Shown here piece after piece: positions 61,759 to 64,000 of a DNA stretch of 64,000 bases. Every line of letters starts with the position of its first letter. Within the stretch, counting starts at the first letter, position 1. Source of the DNA: PCC-6802 sp943367755 (lineage in GTDB: Bacteria > Cyanobacteriota > Cyanobacteriia > Pseudanabaenales > Pseudanabaenaceae); the NCBI GenBank assembly GCA_943367755.1, contig CALRKB020000018.1:13668-77667 (forward strand), written 5' to 3'. The translations under genes and the position numbers were made by a program. Under the pieces are notes generated by a model. The model was given only the letters and a program-made list of their open reading frames with translations. It did not search any database and was not told the origin of the DNA.

Positions 61759-62268
61759 ATGAGTAGCTCTATGTCTAGTTTAAATCAGTCAAATGGAGAT
61801 CTTAGTTTAAGTGAAATATACCCATGCCCCATCTGTCGCCGAGGGCAGGTTGCAGCTATGCCTATGATGGAGGTGCTGGCTTGTAATTTTTGCAGTCATG
61901 TCTTTGCGATCGATCGAGATCGCCGTACGCTTTCGATGGCAGATAATGCGGCCCCAATCCTTTGGCAATGGGATGGACAGAATTGGCAAAATGCTAAGCG
62001 GCAGGGCGAGAACTTAAGTATGTTTACAGCCTTAATTGGGGTGACACTGGTAGTCTTGCCAACGGCTTTAGTTGGTCTGGCAGGCTATACATTCGCCCCC
62101 CTAGACGATAGTCCGTTAGGCTGGGTACCACCAGTGTGGACGGTGCTGACATGCATCTGTCACCTGTATTTCGTGGCAGCATTTGTGACCGAGTACTATC
62201 AATTACCAATTTTTGCCTATCGAAGAGCAATTTTGCGGCACTTATTTGGTAATGCCTTCGTCAGGTAA
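61759..62268 (+). CDS. Zinc-ribbon membrane protein
   Basis: 170 aa from MSSSMSSLN (ATG 61759). N-terminal treble-cleft-like zinc ribbon (CPICRRGQ, CNFCSHVF at about 22-50), then two membrane helices (about 95-120 and 128-155). Conserved cyanobacterial hypothetical of unknown role; zinc ribbon on the cytoplasmic side is expected. Confidence 0.6.
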   Translation: MSSSMSSLNQSNGDLSLSEIYPCPICRRGQVAAMPMMEVLACNFCSHVFAIDRDRRTLSMADNAAPILWQWDGQNWQNAKRQGENLSMFTALIGVTLVVLPTALVGLAGYTFAPLDDSPLGWVPPVWTVLTCICHLYFVAAFVTEYYQLPIFAYRRAILRHLFGNAFVR

Positions 62269-62395
62269 ATTCGTTAAGCAAAGCAAGTGTCTACATTCTT
62301 CTGCTGCTAGGGTGGCTCGGAGGGGAGGAGGACTTCAGCTAGTGTAATGCTAACTGCGGTGCTGGTGCTTTAGTATGTAAATTTCTGCGCGGTAT

Positions 62396-63022
62396 ATGGA
62401 AATGAGATATAGTTTTCTAGCTACTACTGTACTCCTGGTTGGCTTGGGAGCTTCTTTTACGACTGATGTTCAAGCCGAAACCAAGTGTCGGTGGGAAAAT
62501 AAAGTGATGATCTGTCAAGATATGAATAGCAATCCTCAGAGCGATCGCTATGATAATCGTCAAGAGAATCCCTACGATAGCCGTTATGACAATAGCTACA
62601 ACAATAGTTACGACGACAATAGCGATCGGGATCTTTATAGCGACATCTACGATAGTACCTATGGTAATGCCCCCTATGACAACCGTTACGATAATCGCAA
62701 TGGCGATCGCAATGGACTCTATGGTCAGATAAACCAGATCTATCGTGATGTGCTAGGACGTAGTGCTGACGATAACGGTTTGCGTACCTATACCAACGAT
62801 CTCAATAATGGGAAATCTTTATCATGGGTGCGAGAGAGATTAGCCGAAAGCAGTGAAGCTAGGGATGCAGTTAACCGTGTCTACCGACAGGTATTGGGTC
62901 GCGATGCTGACTCAAGTGGACTAGACAGTTATACTAAGTCTTTGCGTAACGGCTGGACATTACAGCAAGTGCGTGCTGAACTTGCTAATAGCGCCGAAGC
63001 ACGTAATACCAGAAGAAGATAA
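62396..63022 (+). CDS. Exported DUF4214-repeat protein
   Basis: 208 aa. Signal peptide about 1-29 (ending VQA), then an Asp/Tyr/Asn-rich low-complexity zone with repeated YDNRYDN-like units (about 50-110), then two DUF4214 repeats: IYRDVLGRSADDNGLRTYTNDL and VYRQVLGRDADSSGLDSYTKSL. DUF4214 is often found beside or within secreted RTX-type proteins. 33 bp before the RTX gene. Confidence 0.82.
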   Translation: MEMRYSFLATTVLLVGLGASFTTDVQAETKCRWENKVMICQDMNSNPQSDRYDNRQENPYDSRYDNSYNNSYDDNSDRDLYSDIYDSTYGNAPYDNRYDNRNGDRNGLYGQINQIYRDVLGRSADDNGLRTYTNDLNNGKSLSWVRERLAESSEARDAVNRVYRQVLGRDADSSGLDSYTKSLRNGWTLQQVRAELANSAEARNTRRR

Positions 63023-63055
63023 TTTTAGTTCTATTTCGATGAGGAGATATTAAAT

Positions 63056-63793
63056 ATGGCACGTTTACCTGACAGTCAAAATCCCGTTTTCGATCCAAGA
63101 TTTCTCGATTTAAGCTTTGGCTCTGACAACGAATTTATCGCGTCTGGCGAATTATTTGGTCGCCCCTTTGGTGTTCGTGCCCTTGATGGTAATGACACAG
63201 TTCAAGGTTCTAACGACTTCGATACGGTCAACGGCAACTCTGGGGATGATGTTGTGCTTGGTGGCGGCGGCAACGATCAATTGCGGGGTGGTACCAATAA
63301 TGATTTCGTCGATGGGCAATCAGGCGATGATACGGTGAATGGCAACCGCGATGAAGACTTTGTCCAGGGCGGTGACGGTAGTGATTTTGTTAGAGGGGGG
63401 CAAGGTAATGACTCCCTGTTTGGCAACAATGGGAATGACCTGCTAGTTGGGGATTTTGGTGCGGATAACTTGACAGGTGGCAGTGGCTTAGACACCTTTA
63501 TATTCAGAACCGATACCGCTGCCCAAGGTGTGGTCAATGCCGATGTAGTTCTAGACTTCAATGTTTTTGAAGGCGATCGCATCGGTTTAGATTCCCGCAT
63601 CAGTACATCTGAAATCATACTTGATAGCAGTACTGACTACTCCAGCATTTTTGGTGGTGGCGGGCAGAGCGATACTGTAATCAGTATTGCTAGCTCAGGA
63701 CTGATCCTAGGAGTAATTCTAGATGCATCGGAAGGCGATGTAAGGTCTAGAATAGATGATACCATTACTGATGCTGTACTAATTCAGGGATAG
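63056..63793 (+). CDS. RTX (hemolysin-type calcium-binding repeat) protein
   Basis: 245 aa without signal peptide, as in type I secretion substrates. Nonapeptide repeats GGxGxDxUx run about 60-160 (GGGGNDQLRGG, GGDGSDFVRGG, GGQGNDSLFGN), followed by a C-terminal region FIFRTDTAAQGVVNADVVLDF typical of the M10 C-terminal-like secretion domain. GAGGAGAT ribosome binding site. Probably exported with Ca2+-triggered folding; no transporter is next to it, though one HlyD system lies at 30.5-34.8 kb. Confidence 0.88.
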   Translation: MARLPDSQNPVFDPRFLDLSFGSDNEFIASGELFGRPFGVRALDGNDTVQGSNDFDTVNGNSGDDVVLGGGGNDQLRGGTNNDFVDGQSGDDTVNGNRDEDFVQGGDGSDFVRGGQGNDSLFGNNGNDLLVGDFGADNLTGGSGLDTFIFRTDTAAQGVVNADVVLDFNVFEGDRIGLDSRISTSEIILDSSTDYSSIFGGGGQSDTVISIASSGLILGVILDASEGDVRSRIDDTITDAVLIQG

Positions 63794-63817
63794 GAGATCT
63801 TTCGATCTCGCAATAGC

Positions 63818-63857
63818 AGAAGGAGGAGTCAATTGCTCTTCCTTCTTTATTTTTTAT
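63818..63857 (+). terminator. Terminator of the RTX gene
   Basis: AGAAGGAGGAG pairs with CTCTTCCTTCT (one G-T), followed by TTATTTTTT on the plus strand. Confidence 0.75.
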
Positions 63858-64000
63858 TGTCCCAGCACGCTAGTCCAAAACTACCCACTTTAGTGGGAGG
63901 CTTTAGCTGCTACACACTTCTATTCAGAATGTACGGGATGACAGATCGATATGTTTGCCATAAACCGACTCTTGGGACTTTTAGTCCCTTTCCAACCTCT
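63858..64000. other. Window end, small hairpins only
   Basis: Contains short hairpins CCCACTTTAGTGGG and GGGACTTTTAGTCCC but no gene. These could belong to a repeat element cut by the window edge. Confidence 0.3.

Noticed and set aside
63858..64000. Hairpins resembling IS200/IS605 ends
   Set aside because: No tnpA or tnpB visible and the region is cut by the window edge.

Overview
The window comes from a cyanobacterium. The octamer GCGATCGC (HIP1) is very frequent, and the gene set is oxygenic-phototroph specific: a CRR7-type NDH-1 assembly protein, light-dependent protochlorophyllide reductase, a one-helix Hli protein, a Fut-type ferric-iron transporter, two NAD kinases and an SLH/OprB porin. 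A filamentous or Pseudanabaena-like lineage is a guess only. No rRNA, tRNA or CRISPR array was seen.

Layout. 0.1-20.7 kb is housekeeping: crr7, porin, DUF4253, a CSP41-like epimerase, msrB, a metallophosphatase, an aminotransferase, gatB, DUF3084, then the ferric-iron transporter genes (futA; divergent futB/futC sharing a promoter with a Fur-box-like site), a class V aminotransferase, a NAD kinase and tldD. 20.7-29.4 kb is an AT-rich, HIP1-poor island with 18 small precursor loci (16 intact, one frameshifted, one relic), all on the minus strand. They share a double-glycine leader (MxNISISxL...) followed by completely different short cores. A dead IS4-type transposase end and nested MITE-like elements lie in or beside it. 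Divergent from the island, 29.8-35.5 kb is a four-gene export operon: an IS630-like HTH protein without a transposase catalytic domain, a cNMP-like/C39-peptidase ABC transporter, HlyD, and a parvulin-like prolyl isomerase. I infer that the C39 transporter cuts the leaders after Gly-Gly and exports the cores. No lanthionine, radical-SAM, YcaO or ATP-grasp maturase is next to the array.

35.6-55.6 kb returns to housekeeping: leuC-type dehydratase, Uma2, gyrB, an M23 peptidase, NDH-2, por, an HNH relic, a dynamin-like GTPase, an OmpA-domain protein, ruvA with a coiled-coil partner, a second NAD kinase, a lipoprotein, an ABC-2 permease, DUF29, tyrS, a class A PBP and hli.

55.7-58.7 kb is a tight three-gene STM4015-STM4014-STM4013 type cluster (leucine-rich repeat, ATP-grasp, sulfatase-like), a conserved system of unknown function, here without the radical-SAM partners that usually accompany it. 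valS, a 54-aa antitoxin-like ORF, a zinc-ribbon membrane protein, and a DUF4214 plus RTX-repeat pair close the window.

The most interesting content is the precursor array. Cassettes have duplicated with their UTRs (a three-gene block is present twice in tandem), leaders are conserved while cores diverge, and a GACATAAT-type inverted repeat sits about 110 bp upstream of several start codons.
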